DNA of 9,534 nucleotides from Planctomycetota bacterium (GTDB lineage: Bacteria; Planctomycetota; Phycisphaerae; Phycisphaerales; UBA1924): contig JAEYUO010000039.1 in NCBI GenBank assembly GCA_023432465.1, positions 1-9,534 on the forward strand, given 5' to 3'. Positions within the stretch are counted from its first letter, which is position 1, and each line of letters opens with the position of its first letter. Both the position numbers and the translations under genes were made by a program. Shown here piece by piece: positions 1 through 5,902 of this stretch. The notes below the pieces were generated by a model, which worked only from the letters and a program-made list of their open reading frames with translations, did not search any database and was not told where the DNA came from.

Positions 1-186
1 CCCGCGGCCCGGGGCCGCGCGGGTCCGGGCCAGGTCCTCCACGATCTGATCCGCGCTCACCACCTCGTGCGTCTGGCAGAGGCACCGCAGCACGCCCAGC
101 CGAACCGGCGTCACGCGCAGACCTGCGGCTCGAAGCAGCGCGGCGTGGTCGTGGTCCTTGTCGCCGATATGACTGGGCCGGGGCAT
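1..186 (-). CDS. Fur-family transcriptional regulator, N-terminal part (runs off left edge)
   Basis: The visible 62 codons start at ATG 186-184 and stay open to base 1. The protein begins MPRPSHIGDKDHDH. Residues 15-52 then read LLRAAGLRVTPVRLGVLRCL followed by a short linker and VVSADQIVEDL, which is the first part of the winged-helix domain of Fur/Zur/PerR proteins (the 'aGlrvTpqRl.vL..L' helix and the 's.eei...l' helix). The recognition helix and all metal-binding residues lie outside the window, so I cannot say whether it senses iron, zinc, manganese or peroxide. The gene starts 22 nt after the fabG stop with a GGGG stretch just upstream of the ATG, so it is probably the distal gene of the fabD-fabG transcript. 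Family membership is from motif recognition. A non-Fur winged-helix protein is possible but less likely. Confidence 0.72.
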   Translation of the reverse strand, partial: MPRPSHIGDKDHDHAALLRAAGLRVTPVRLGVLRCLCQTHEVVSADQIVEDLARTRAAPGRG

Positions 187-208
187 GTACCCCAATTATG
201 CCCCCCGT

Positions 209-961
209 TCAGCACATCGTCATCCCACCGTCCACGACAATGGTCTGGCCGGTCAGATACCCCGCCTCATCGGCGGACACGTACGCCACCGCCGCCGCGA
301 TGTCCTCGGGCGTTCCCAGTCGCCGAACCGCCACCATCTCCTGGAGCTTGGCCTTGATCTCCGTCGGCAGGTTCTGCGTCATGTCGGTCTCGACATATCC
401 GGGGGCGACCACGTTGCACGTGATCCCCTTGGACCCAAGCTCTCTCGCGATGGTCTTGCTCAGGCCCAGAAGCCCCGCCTTCGCCGCCGCATAGTTCGCC
501 TGCCCGGCGTTCCCCACCACGCCCGATGTGCTCGCGATGTTCACGATGCGGCCGAAGCGGTTCTTCATCATGGGCCGCGCCGCGGCACGGATCGCCACAA
601 ACGCGGACTTGAGGTCAACATTGATGACCTCGTCCCATTCCTCATCACTCATCCGCAGCACCAGATTGTCGCGCGTGATGCCCGCGTTGTTCACCAGGAT
701 GTCCAGCCGGCCCTGCTCCGCCACAACCTCGTCGATGGACTTGGCCAGCGCGGCTGCATCGCCCACATCCACCGCCTTGAACGATGCCGACCCGCCCTGC
801 GAGGTGATCTGCGCAGCCAGGTCCGAGAGCGGCCCCGAAGTCCGGCTGACCAAGACAACGTGCCGCCCATCGCGTGCCAACCGCAACGCGATCGCTTTGC
901 CGATGCCGCGGCTCGCCCCAGTCACATACGCAACCCGCCGAGGCTCTGTCCCTGTGCTCAT
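209..961 (-). CDS. fabG: 3-oxoacyl-[ACP] reductase FabG (short-chain dehydrogenase)
   Basis: This 250-residue cytosolic enzyme is predicted to reduce 3-oxoacyl-ACP to 3-hydroxyacyl-ACP with NADPH, the first reduction of each fatty acid elongation round. It has the usual length and all classical SDR landmarks: the TGASRGIG nucleotide-binding turn at residues 14-21, NNAG at 91-94, Asn114, Ser144 in NIAS, and the YxxxK pair Tyr157 and Lys161 in NYAAAKAG. The spacing Ser-13-Tyr-4-Lys equals that of E. coli FabG (Ser138, Tyr151, Lys155). The C-terminus TGQTIVVDGGMTM is typical. The start ATG (961-959) has a GGGAG ribosome site about 7 nt upstream. FabG-like SDRs can have other substrates, but fabD two genes upstream supports the fatty acid role. 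The lipoprotein gene lies 63 nt upstream and the Fur-family gene 22 nt downstream. Confidence 0.92.
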   Translation of the reverse strand: MSTGTEPRRVAYVTGASRGIGKAIALRLARDGRHVVLVSRTSGPLSDLAAQITSQGGSASFKAVDVGDAAALAKSIDEVVAEQGRLDILVNNAGITRDNLVLRMSDEEWDEVINVDLKSAFVAIRAAARPMMKNRFGRIVNIASTSGVVGNAGQANYAAAKAGLLGLSKTIARELGSKGITCNVVAPGYVETDMTQNLPTEIKAKLQEMVAVRRLGTPEDIAAAVAYVSADEAGYLTGQTIVVDGGMTMC

Positions 962-1024
962 GACACCACTCCCAGGCGCAGCGTGCGCCGTGCTGACGTG
1001 CTCCGCCCGCCCGAAACTCGAGGT

Positions 1025-2098
1025 TCAGCCGCTACCGGGGATCGTCACCGGTCCGCTGGGCGTGTTCTTGCGGGACGGACCGCTGGGGTCAGACTCCGAT
1101 GGCGCACCGCCATCCGCGCCCGGCGTATCCGTGCCCGCGCCATCGCCCAGGCCCTCAAGGTTCAGATTGGGCGTCGGCCCGGCCGTGATCGATGTGTACA
1201 GGAAACCAAGCGGGCCAATCCCATCCCACGCCGAGGCGCGGGTTCGATCGCCATTCGCCGCGGGAGCATTGGTGAACCGCCAGGTATCCCCGACCTGCGA
1301 AGCGCCCCAACCCAGCAGGTACGCGCCGCGCGGGTCCTGAATCGCCAGCAGCATGCCCCGGGTCGGAACAGCGCCGCCAAGATCGCCCGCTCCGCCCCCC
1401 GCGCCCCCGCCGCTGAGCGCGGCGAACGCCGCCTTGATCTCCTCGCCGATCTCCTCCGCGGACTTGCCCTGCATCTTCTCCATCTGCTCGCGCATGACGG
1501 CAAGCTGCTCCGCCGGGATCTGCCCCGACGCCTCCAGCACGTCGAGAGCGCCCGTGCCGGCACCCGCCGAAATCGCTTCCTTCAGTTGGTCCACCATCTG
1601 CGACATCGAACCCATGTCAAAGCCGGCCAGCGCCGCGCCCGAACTCATCGCCATCGATGCGTCGTACGACCCGGCGTACACGATTCGGACCGCTTCGATC
1701 GGCTTGGTCGACGCTTCCCACTCGCCCGTCTCCACCAGGGTCCCCAGCAGGTTGTTCGCGCCCGCATCCAGCAGCCCCTGGACCTTGCCATCATCGCCCT
1801 TGGCGAACGCATCCGCGAACTCGATGATCGCCCGGGCGAACGATTCATCAGTCAGCCGCACATCCCCCGCGAACTGCACGCGCGGATCCGCGTTCATGTC
1901 CTGCAGCAAGTCCCCAAGCGACACCTCCGCGGGCGGCGGTGGCGGAGGCGGCGGGGGCGGGGGTGGTGGCGGCGGGGGCGGCGGCTTCGGGCAGCCCGTC
2001 AGGAACAGCACCATCAGCAGCGACGATGCGCCGCCGATGATCCGCCGCGACGTGGTTTGCTTCAAAGTGCTGCAAATCAAAGACTTATGGTTCGTCAT
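1025..2098 (-). CDS. Predicted lipoprotein with an 18-proline tract, family unknown
   Basis: I do not recognise this 357-residue protein. It begins with a basic n-region (Arg18-Arg19) and a hydrophobic stretch ending in the lipobox LTGC, so Cys36 should be lipidated after signal peptidase II cleavage and the rest should lie outside the cytoplasmic membrane. Cys36 is followed by Pro-Lys and then 18 uninterrupted prolines (39-56), a stiff spacer away from the membrane. The next ~120 residues look helical and contain FADAFAKGDDGKVQGLLD, loosely reminiscent of NTF2-like domains; I hold that weakly. A charged helix (EQMEKMQGKSAEEIGEEIKA) leads into a Gly/Ala linker, then a compact segment (MLLAIQDPRGAYLLGWGASQ) and a disordered Gly/Ser/Pro/Thr tail. 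The ATG overlaps the 3' end of fabD by 14 nt, and fabG follows after 63 nt. An AAGG lies upstream of the ATG. Confidence 0.85.
   Translation of the reverse strand: MTNHKSLICSTLKQTTSRRIIGGASSLLMVLFLTGCPKPPPPPPPPPPPPPPPPPPAEVSLGDLLQDMNADPRVQFAGDVRLTDESFARAIIEFADAFAKGDDGKVQGLLDAGANNLLGTLVETGEWEASTKPIEAVRIVYAGSYDASMAMSSGAALAGFDMGSMSQMVDQLKEAISAGAGTGALDVLEASGQIPAEQLAVMREQMEKMQGKSAEEIGEEIKAAFAALSGGGAGGGAGDLGGAVPTRGMLLAIQDPRGAYLLGWGASQVGDTWRFTNAPAANGDRTRASAWDGIGPLGFLYTSITAGPTPNLNLEGLGDGAGTDTPGADGGAPSESDPSGPSRKNTPSGPVTIPGSG
1931..1984 (-). repeat. In-frame CCN triplet tract encoding Pro39-Pro56 of the lipoprotein
   Basis: Eighteen consecutive codons are all CCN (mostly CCG, with CCC, CCA and CCT), so the plus strand is an almost pure run of NGG triplets with three GGGGG runs at 1953-1957, 1959-1963 and 1974-1978. 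The mixed third bases show the proline run is kept as amino acids and is not one perfect trinucleotide repeat, although triplet gain or loss here would stay in frame. Confidence 0.9.
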
Positions 2099-3071
2099 GG
2101 GTTTCGACCTTCGTCCCCTTCTCGATCCTTCGCATCAGCCCCGCCAGCGTCTTGCCCGGCGCAAGTTCGTGCCATTCCGCCCCGCCCAAGCCCGCCAGCC
2201 AGCGGCAGTTCTGCTCCCAGCGCACAGGCTTGGTCAGCTGCTCGACCAGCCGCTGCCGGATCGAGTCTTCAACTGTACGCCCCCCCGACCCGGGAGTTTC
2301 GTGCCCTGCCCCCGTCACGTTCGAGGCCACCTGGCATCGCGCCGGACGCATCGTCGTCGCCCGAAGCGCCTCCGCCAGCCTGTCCGCCGCGGGCTGCATC
2401 AGCGGGGAGTGGAACGCCCCGGCCACCGGCAACGGCGCAGCCCGCAGCCCCATCTCACCCGCGACCGTCGCCGCCCGTACGCACGCCGCGATGGATCCGC
2501 TGATCACCACCTGGCCCGGGGCGTTGAAGTTCGCCGAAACCAGGACATCCCCGCCGCGTGCCTTGTCGCACACCTCGCTCGCCTGAGCCTCCGTCGCCCC
2601 GATCAGCGCCACCATGCCCGAACCCGGCGAACCGTCCGCGGCCTTGATCGCATCCGCCGCATCCTGCATCGCCCGTCCGCGCAGCGTGACCAGCTCCAGT
2701 CCCTCCTCAAACCCGAAAACGCCCGCAAGATGCAGGGCGGTGTACTCGCCAAGCGACAGGCCAGCGGTCGCGATCACCCCCGACTCGCTCACCCCGACAT
2801 CCGGCCCTGCCCCCCACCGGGCCAGCATGCCGCGCCAGCACGCCACCGAGCACACATAAATCGCCGGTTGCGACACATCCGTCTGGTTCAGCCGCTCTGC
2901 CGGACCCTCGAAGCAAAGTTGTGACAGCGGCGCGCCGAGCCGGCTTCCCAGAACCGAATCCGCGCGCTCAAACACCGCCCGCGCTTCCGCGGAGGCCGCG
3001 TGCCACGACTTGCCCATCGCCACAGCCTGTGCGCCCTGTCCGGGGCAGAGAACGATCCGCGTGCTCGTCAT
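2085..3071 (-). CDS. fabD: Malonyl-CoA:ACP transacylase FabD
   Basis: This cytosolic enzyme is predicted to transfer malonyl from CoA to acyl carrier protein, supplying the extender unit for fatty acid synthesis. The 328-residue length is close to the family norm (about 310). Visible landmarks are PGQGAQ at 10-15 (oxyanion Gln12), the nucleophile elbow GLSLGEYTAL at 104-113 with Ser106, Arg131 in LRGRAMQ (carboxylate of malonyl), His221 in AFHSPLM, and Gln278 in LVEQLTKPVRW, matching E. coli Gln11, Ser92, Arg117, His201 and Gln250. The elbow has Leu105 where GHSxGE is usual. The region around 254-266 is a short Gly-rich insertion. The ATG (3071-3069) has no convincing Shine-Dalgarno site but has a TAGACT hexamer ending 6 nt before it. 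The 3' end overlaps the lipoprotein gene by 14 nt. The protease gene ends 31 nt upstream. Confidence 0.95.
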   Translation of the reverse strand: MTSTRIVLCPGQGAQAVAMGKSWHAASAEARAVFERADSVLGSRLGAPLSQLCFEGPAERLNQTDVSQPAIYVCSVACWRGMLARWGAGPDVGVSESGVIATAGLSLGEYTALHLAGVFGFEEGLELVTLRGRAMQDAADAIKAADGSPGSGMVALIGATEAQASEVCDKARGGDVLVSANFNAPGQVVISGSIAACVRAATVAGEMGLRAAPLPVAGAFHSPLMQPAADRLAEALRATTMRPARCQVASNVTGAGHETPGSGGRTVEDSIRQRLVEQLTKPVRWEQNCRWLAGLGGAEWHELAPGKTLAGLMRRIEKGTKVETHDEP

Positions 3072-3077
3072 GTCGGC

Positions 3078-3083
3078 AGTCTA
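3078..3083 (-). promoter_or_regulatory. Possible -10 element for a leaderless fabD transcript
   Basis: Read on the minus strand, TAGACT matches four of six bases of the TATAAT consensus, including the key TA...T positions, and its last base is six bases before the fabD ATG. A start site at the usual distance would fall on the A of the ATG. No good -35 box is visible, so this is weak. It is offered because fabD lacks an obvious ribosome site. Confidence 0.28.
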
Positions 3084-3102
3084 GCAAGTCAGCGGATGCA
3101 CT

Positions 3103-4659
3103 TCAGCACCCGGCGATGTACCGAGTCATGAACTCGAACAGGTCGGCCGTGTTGGTCTGGCCGTCCCCGTTGACATCGCCGCGCCCCGCAAAGAACGAGG
3201 TCAGGAAGTCGAAGAAGTCGGTGGAAGTCACGAGCCCGTCGCTGTTCCAGTCCGCGACGCACACGACGTCGTCTCCCGACAGCGACTCAAGTGCCCGATG
3301 CGCGTTTACGCGCCCGTGTCCAAACTGCGGATCCCAGCCCGCAGGCCCGCGATCGTCCGCTGTTTCCTTGATGATCCGGCGAACCTCCGAAGAACTCAGC
3401 CACGGCGCAGTCTCCAGCAGCAGCGCGGCGATCCCCGACACGAACGGCGCGGCCATCGATGTGCCCGACTCGAACCTGTGCCCATTGGGGTTCGAGTTGC
3501 TGTCCGTCGTGGTCATGATCATCACGCCCGGAGCGCTGACATCGACCTCCGGTCCGGTCGTGCAGAACGGCGCGGCAAAGTCGCGATTGTCCGTCGCCGT
3601 CACCGCCAGAACCTCCGGCAGGCGAGCCGGGAAGTACACCGGTATCCCGGGAGTGTTCCCCGTCGCCGCCACGATGACCGCGCCCGAGGCCGAGGCATAC
3701 GTCACCGCCGCGCGGAGATACTCGGTTCCTCCCGAATACGCCAGGCTGATCGAGATCACCCTCGCGCCATGATCCACAGCCCAGATGATGCCGCTCGCGC
3801 ACGCGGATTCCGAGCTGTTCCCCCACTGGTCCGCCACACGCACCGGCATGATCCGCGCATTCCAGCTCACGCCCGAAATGCCATGCCCGTCGTTCGCCGA
3901 CGCCGCGGCGATGCCCGCGCACGCGGTGCCGTGAGGCACATACGGGCTGTCATCCGTCGCGTTCGGATCCGCTCCAACAAAGCTCCTCCCCGGAACCAGC
4001 TTCGGAGCAAGGTCCGGATGGCTGTGGCTCACGCCTGTGTCGAGCACCGCGATCGTCACCCCCACCCCGCCGGCGATCTGCCACGCGTTGATCGCGGAGA
4101 TGTCCGCGTGCGGAACGCCCGGATTCCCGCCGATCGATGCGCCCGTGTTATGCAGGCCGTACTGATTGGCAAACAGCGGGTCGTTCGGGTTCGCCGTGCC
4201 CAGCACAAAGCCCGGCGCATCGGCCTCCACCACCTCGAACAGCTCGGTGTGCGCCGAAAGCGCCGCAACAAACTCCGCCATAGGCGTGTGCGGCGGAGCC
4301 TCAATCACGATGTACTGCGCAAGCTTCGAGGCCTCCGCGTTGCACGGCCGCAGTCTCGCCCAGCTCAGACGCGAATCCGCATGCGTGGCGTTGAACGACG
4401 CAAGCGTCGCGGCCAGCGCTGGGTGCTCGCAGTCGGAACCGGCCAAAGCAATGTTCTGTCCACCCAGGCCAAGCTGCTCGATCGTCGCCCGAACGACCGG
4501 GCCGCTCTCGGCCCTCATTCGGCAGATGATCCGGGCCGGTTCGCCCGCGGCGGCATGTCCCAAGGGTCTCCCGTCGGCTGGCACAGCCGCGCAGAAACCT
4601 GTCGCAATCCCAACAGTCATGGCCGGGATCAGGCCGCACGCGAGGCGGAGACGGTTCAC
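3103..4659 (-). CDS. Secreted S8 (subtilisin-like) serine protease with C-terminal dockerin-like domain
   Basis: This predicted exported endopeptidase has 518 residues from the chosen GTG start. Positions here count from that start. A signal peptide (VNRLRLACGLIPAMTVG...AAVPA, about 1-28) is followed by a ~120-residue propeptide region, then PNDPLFANQYGLHNTG (158-173), a frequent entry to S8 catalytic domains. The triad is complete: Asp207 in AVLDTGV, His243 in PHGTACAG, and Ser400 in GTSMAAPF, with oxyanion Asn335 in AATGN. The last ~50 residues hold two EF-hand-like loops, DWNSDGLVTSTD and DVNGDGQTNTAD, followed by FMTRYIAGC, a type I dockerin-like pair ending in Gly-Cys. Cys467 just before the first loop may pair with the terminal Cys518. 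I prefer GTG 4659 over the in-frame GTG at 4704 because GGAGG lies 9 nt upstream and a predicted promoter sits almost on top of the 4704 codon. Substrate unknown. Confidence 0.93.
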   Translation of the reverse strand: MNRLRLACGLIPAMTVGIATGFCAAVPADGRPLGHAAAGEPARIICRMRAESGPVVRATIEQLGLGGQNIALAGSDCEHPALAATLASFNATHADSRLSWARLRPCNAEASKLAQYIVIEAPPHTPMAEFVAALSAHTELFEVVEADAPGFVLGTANPNDPLFANQYGLHNTGASIGGNPGVPHADISAINAWQIAGGVGVTIAVLDTGVSHSHPDLAPKLVPGRSFVGADPNATDDSPYVPHGTACAGIAAASANDGHGISGVSWNARIMPVRVADQWGNSSESACASGIIWAVDHGARVISISLAYSGGTEYLRAAVTYASASGAVIVAATGNTPGIPVYFPARLPEVLAVTATDNRDFAAPFCTTGPEVDVSAPGVMIMTTTDSNSNPNGHRFESGTSMAAPFVSGIAALLLETAPWLSSSEVRRIIKETADDRGPAGWDPQFGHGRVNAHRALESLSGDDVVCVADWNSDGLVTSTDFFDFLTSFFAGRGDVNGDGQTNTADLFEFMTRYIAGC

Positions 4660-4668
4660 AGCAGGGAT

Positions 4669-4673
4669 CCTCC
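4669..4673 (-). promoter_or_regulatory. Ribosome binding site that sets the protease start
   Basis: Minus-strand GGAGG lies 9 nt before the GTG at 4659-4657. The alternative upstream GTG at 4704-4702 has no such motif, so this site favours the shorter product, which begins directly with a normal short signal peptide. Confidence 0.65.
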
Positions 4674-4715
4674 GTCCCCCCCAAGGTAGTTTGCTATCGA
4701 CCACCTAGGGTGGGC

Positions 4716-4744
4716 AGTATAACGGTCGCCCCGGTCTGCCGCAA
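4716..4744 (-). promoter_or_regulatory. Predicted sigma-70-type promoter of the S8 protease gene
   Basis: On the minus strand, TTGCGG (4744-4739) and TATACT (4721-4716) are separated by 17 nt. The -10 box matches five of six consensus bases and the -35 box matches three of six. The implied transcription start near 4709 gives a leader of about 50 nt to the GTG at 4659. Confidence 0.5.
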
Positions 4745-4912
4745 AGGCAAAATCGGCCGAATAAACGGATATTCAACGCCTGAATGGTTGATTGCAGCCA
4801 CTCGATGAGCCGCCACCACACGAACATGGGGTGCGTGCCCCCAATGTCTGCCCCGGTGTGTCAACGACAGGTGAATCCGGCGAAGATGTGCGGTCTGGCG
4901 CGCGGAATTTGG

Positions 4913-4941
4913 TTGACAACACCGCGGATCTCTGGCAAACT
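4913..4941 (+). promoter_or_regulatory. Predicted sigma-70-type promoter of the surface-protein gene pair
   Basis: A perfect TTGACA (4913-4918) is followed after 17 nt by CAAACT (4936-4941), which keeps three of six -10 bases including the second A and final T. The start would be near 4948, giving a leader of roughly 120 nt before the ATG at 5068. The strong -35 carries the call; the -10 is poor, which is common where an activator or repressor acts nearby. Confidence 0.5.
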
Positions 4942-4959
4942 CCTCCCCAGAGAGATCCG
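4925..4959. repeat. Perfect 9-bp inverted repeat spanning the predicted -10, candidate operator
   Basis: CGGATCTCT (4925-4933) and AGAGATCCG (4951-4959) are exact reverse complements separated by 17 nt. The left arm lies in the -35/-10 spacer and the right arm at about +4 to +12, so the predicted -10 and start site lie between the arms. This geometry fits a dimeric DNA-binding regulator, or a hairpin in the DNA or in RNA read through from upstream. Confidence 0.5.
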
Positions 4960-5052
4960 TTTCGGCAGGGTTCACCTGCACAGAGTGAGAGAGTCCCAAA
5001 ACCGCTGATCGGTGGCTGTCGAAGAACTTTCGCAGCGTTCGGTCGGTCGATT

Positions 5053-5060
5053 GAGGAGGA
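5053..5060 (+). promoter_or_regulatory. Strong ribosome binding site that sets the first surface-protein start
   Basis: GAGGAGGA precedes the ATG at 5068 with about 8 nt between the GGAGG core and the start codon. It rules out in-frame upstream starts, which would put untranslated-looking sequence ahead of a perfect signal peptide. Confidence 0.85.
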
Positions 5061-5067
5061 GAGACAG

Positions 5068-5832
5068 ATGAAGTTTGGTGTTACCAGCGTTCTCGGTGCA
5101 GCCGCGATTCTGTCTCTGACTGCCGGTGCTTCCGCCAGCATGTCGGAGTTCTGCTTCACCATCCGCGCCAGCGCGATGGTCGGTGGGCAGATGCAGTTCG
5201 CGACGTACGAAGTGCGGTCCGACAGCGATGCCGTGTATTACGATCCTCCGAGCCAGACGTACGGCTGGGAGCTGACCTCTCCTCTGCACCTCGTCTCGGC
5301 AGAAGGCACGACCCTCGCCATCCTCGAAACCGCATCCATCCTCGCGATCGAGGATCCGGTCGTTTCCGTCAACTTCTCGGTGACCGCCGGTGCCGTGCAG
5401 ACCGCCTTTGACATCACCTCGACGCAGCTGAACTTCGGCGCGCTGAGCGACAGCGTCACCGGGCATGCGTCGGCCTCCTTCACCGCCAACGACGACAGCG
5501 GCGACGGCTTCGTTCAGGTCTCGCCGATCGGCGTCTTCCCGAACAGCAAGCTCTACGTTGCCCGTTACAACAACACCGGCACGCTCGATGGCACGGACTT
5601 CGGCGGCGGCCTCCTGAACGGCCAGACCGGCCAGTTCATCGTCGGCGATGCCGGCAACGTCCCCCTTCAGGCCATCCCCGGCGTCATCACCAACATGCAG
5701 GCCGGCTTCCAGTTCTCGCTGAGCAGCGGCGATCAGGCCGCGGGCACCAGCACCTTCACGATCATCCCCGCCCCGGGCGCTGCCGCGCTCCTGGGTCTGG
5801 GCGGCCTGCTCGCTTCCCGTCGTCGGCGTTGA
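5068..5832 (+). CDS. Secreted protein with PEP-CTERM-like (PAPG...RRRR) sorting tail, protein 1
   Basis: This 254-residue protein is predicted to be exported and held in or processed at the cell envelope. Residues 1-23 form a signal peptide (MKFGVTSVLGAAAILSLTAG, cleavage likely after ASA23). The body has alternating polar and hydrophobic segments typical of beta-sheet extracellular domains, few charges and only one cysteine in the mature part (Cys29). I do not recognise its fold. The tail is tripartite: IPAPG (233-237), a short Ala/Leu/Gly hydrophobic segment, and RRRR at the very end, the layout of PEP-CTERM sorting signals, with Ala in place of the central Glu. Upstream of the tail, FSLSSGDQ (216-223) is echoed by FSLSPNDQ in the next gene. 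Start is fixed by the GAGGAGGA site. The second gene follows 70 nt later, probably on the same transcript. Confidence 0.9.
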   Translation: MKFGVTSVLGAAAILSLTAGASASMSEFCFTIRASAMVGGQMQFATYEVRSDSDAVYYDPPSQTYGWELTSPLHLVSAEGTTLAILETASILAIEDPVVSVNFSVTAGAVQTAFDITSTQLNFGALSDSVTGHASASFTANDDSGDGFVQVSPIGVFPNSKLYVARYNNTGTLDGTDFGGGLLNGQTGQFIVGDAGNVPLQAIPGVITNMQAGFQFSLSSGDQAAGTSTFTIIPAPGAAALLGLGGLLASRRRR

Positions 5833-5847
5833 GAGTCGATAGCAACC

Positions 5848-5860
5848 AAGCCCCGGGCTT
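5848..5860 (+). terminator. Short hairpin between the surface-protein genes, possible attenuator
   Basis: AAGCC/GGCTT with a 3-nt loop is followed by only four T residues counted from the stem, so any termination should be partial. The same AAGCC can instead pair with GGCTT at 5870-5874. It might lower expression of the second gene relative to the first, but the stem is only 5 bp and may mean nothing. Confidence 0.25.
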
Positions 5861-5902
5861 TTCGTCCGCGGCTTGAACCTGAAGCCTCACAAGGAACGGC
5901 AC

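Larger units (their letters stand above)
4705..5067. other. Divergent intergenic region between protease and surface-protein genes
   Basis: This stretch carries no credible gene. Open frames that enter it (for example from 4792 on the plus strand) lack ribosome sites and family signatures. Besides the two predicted promoters and the 9-bp inverted repeat listed separately, it holds small potential hairpins: ATTCA/TGAAT at 4771-4785, TGGGG/CCCCA at 4827-4843, and, in the predicted leader of the plus-strand transcript, GCAGG/CCTGC at 4965-4979, ACCG/CGGT at 5001-5013 and CGAA/TTCG at 5020-5032. None is long enough alone to be assigned a role, and no known riboswitch pattern is recognised. Confidence 0.6.

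Noticed and set aside
185..2503. A 772-codon open frame on the plus strand, antisense to fabG, the lipoprotein and the 3' end of fabD
   Set aside because: Its translation is Arg/Pro/His-rich with no domain, and the minus strand has three genes with clear motifs and ribosome sites. Long antisense frames are expected in GC-rich coding DNA.
1353..2924. A plus-strand frame encoding a long poly-glycine run
   Set aside because: The glycines are the complement of the lipoprotein's proline codons. The frame has no ribosome site or family signature and crosses two real genes.
3298..4689. A 463-codon plus-strand frame opposite the S8 protease
   Set aside because: It is Arg/His-rich without motifs, while the opposite strand carries a complete S8 catalytic triad.
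4827..4843. TGGGG/CCCCA hairpin as a terminator
   Set aside because: Only 5 bp and no T-tract on either strand, so there is no basis to call termination.
4792..5067. Upstream extension of surface protein 1 by 92 codons
   Set aside because: The ATG at 5068 has a strong GAGGAGGA ribosome site and starts a textbook signal peptide. The extension covers the predicted promoter and leader.
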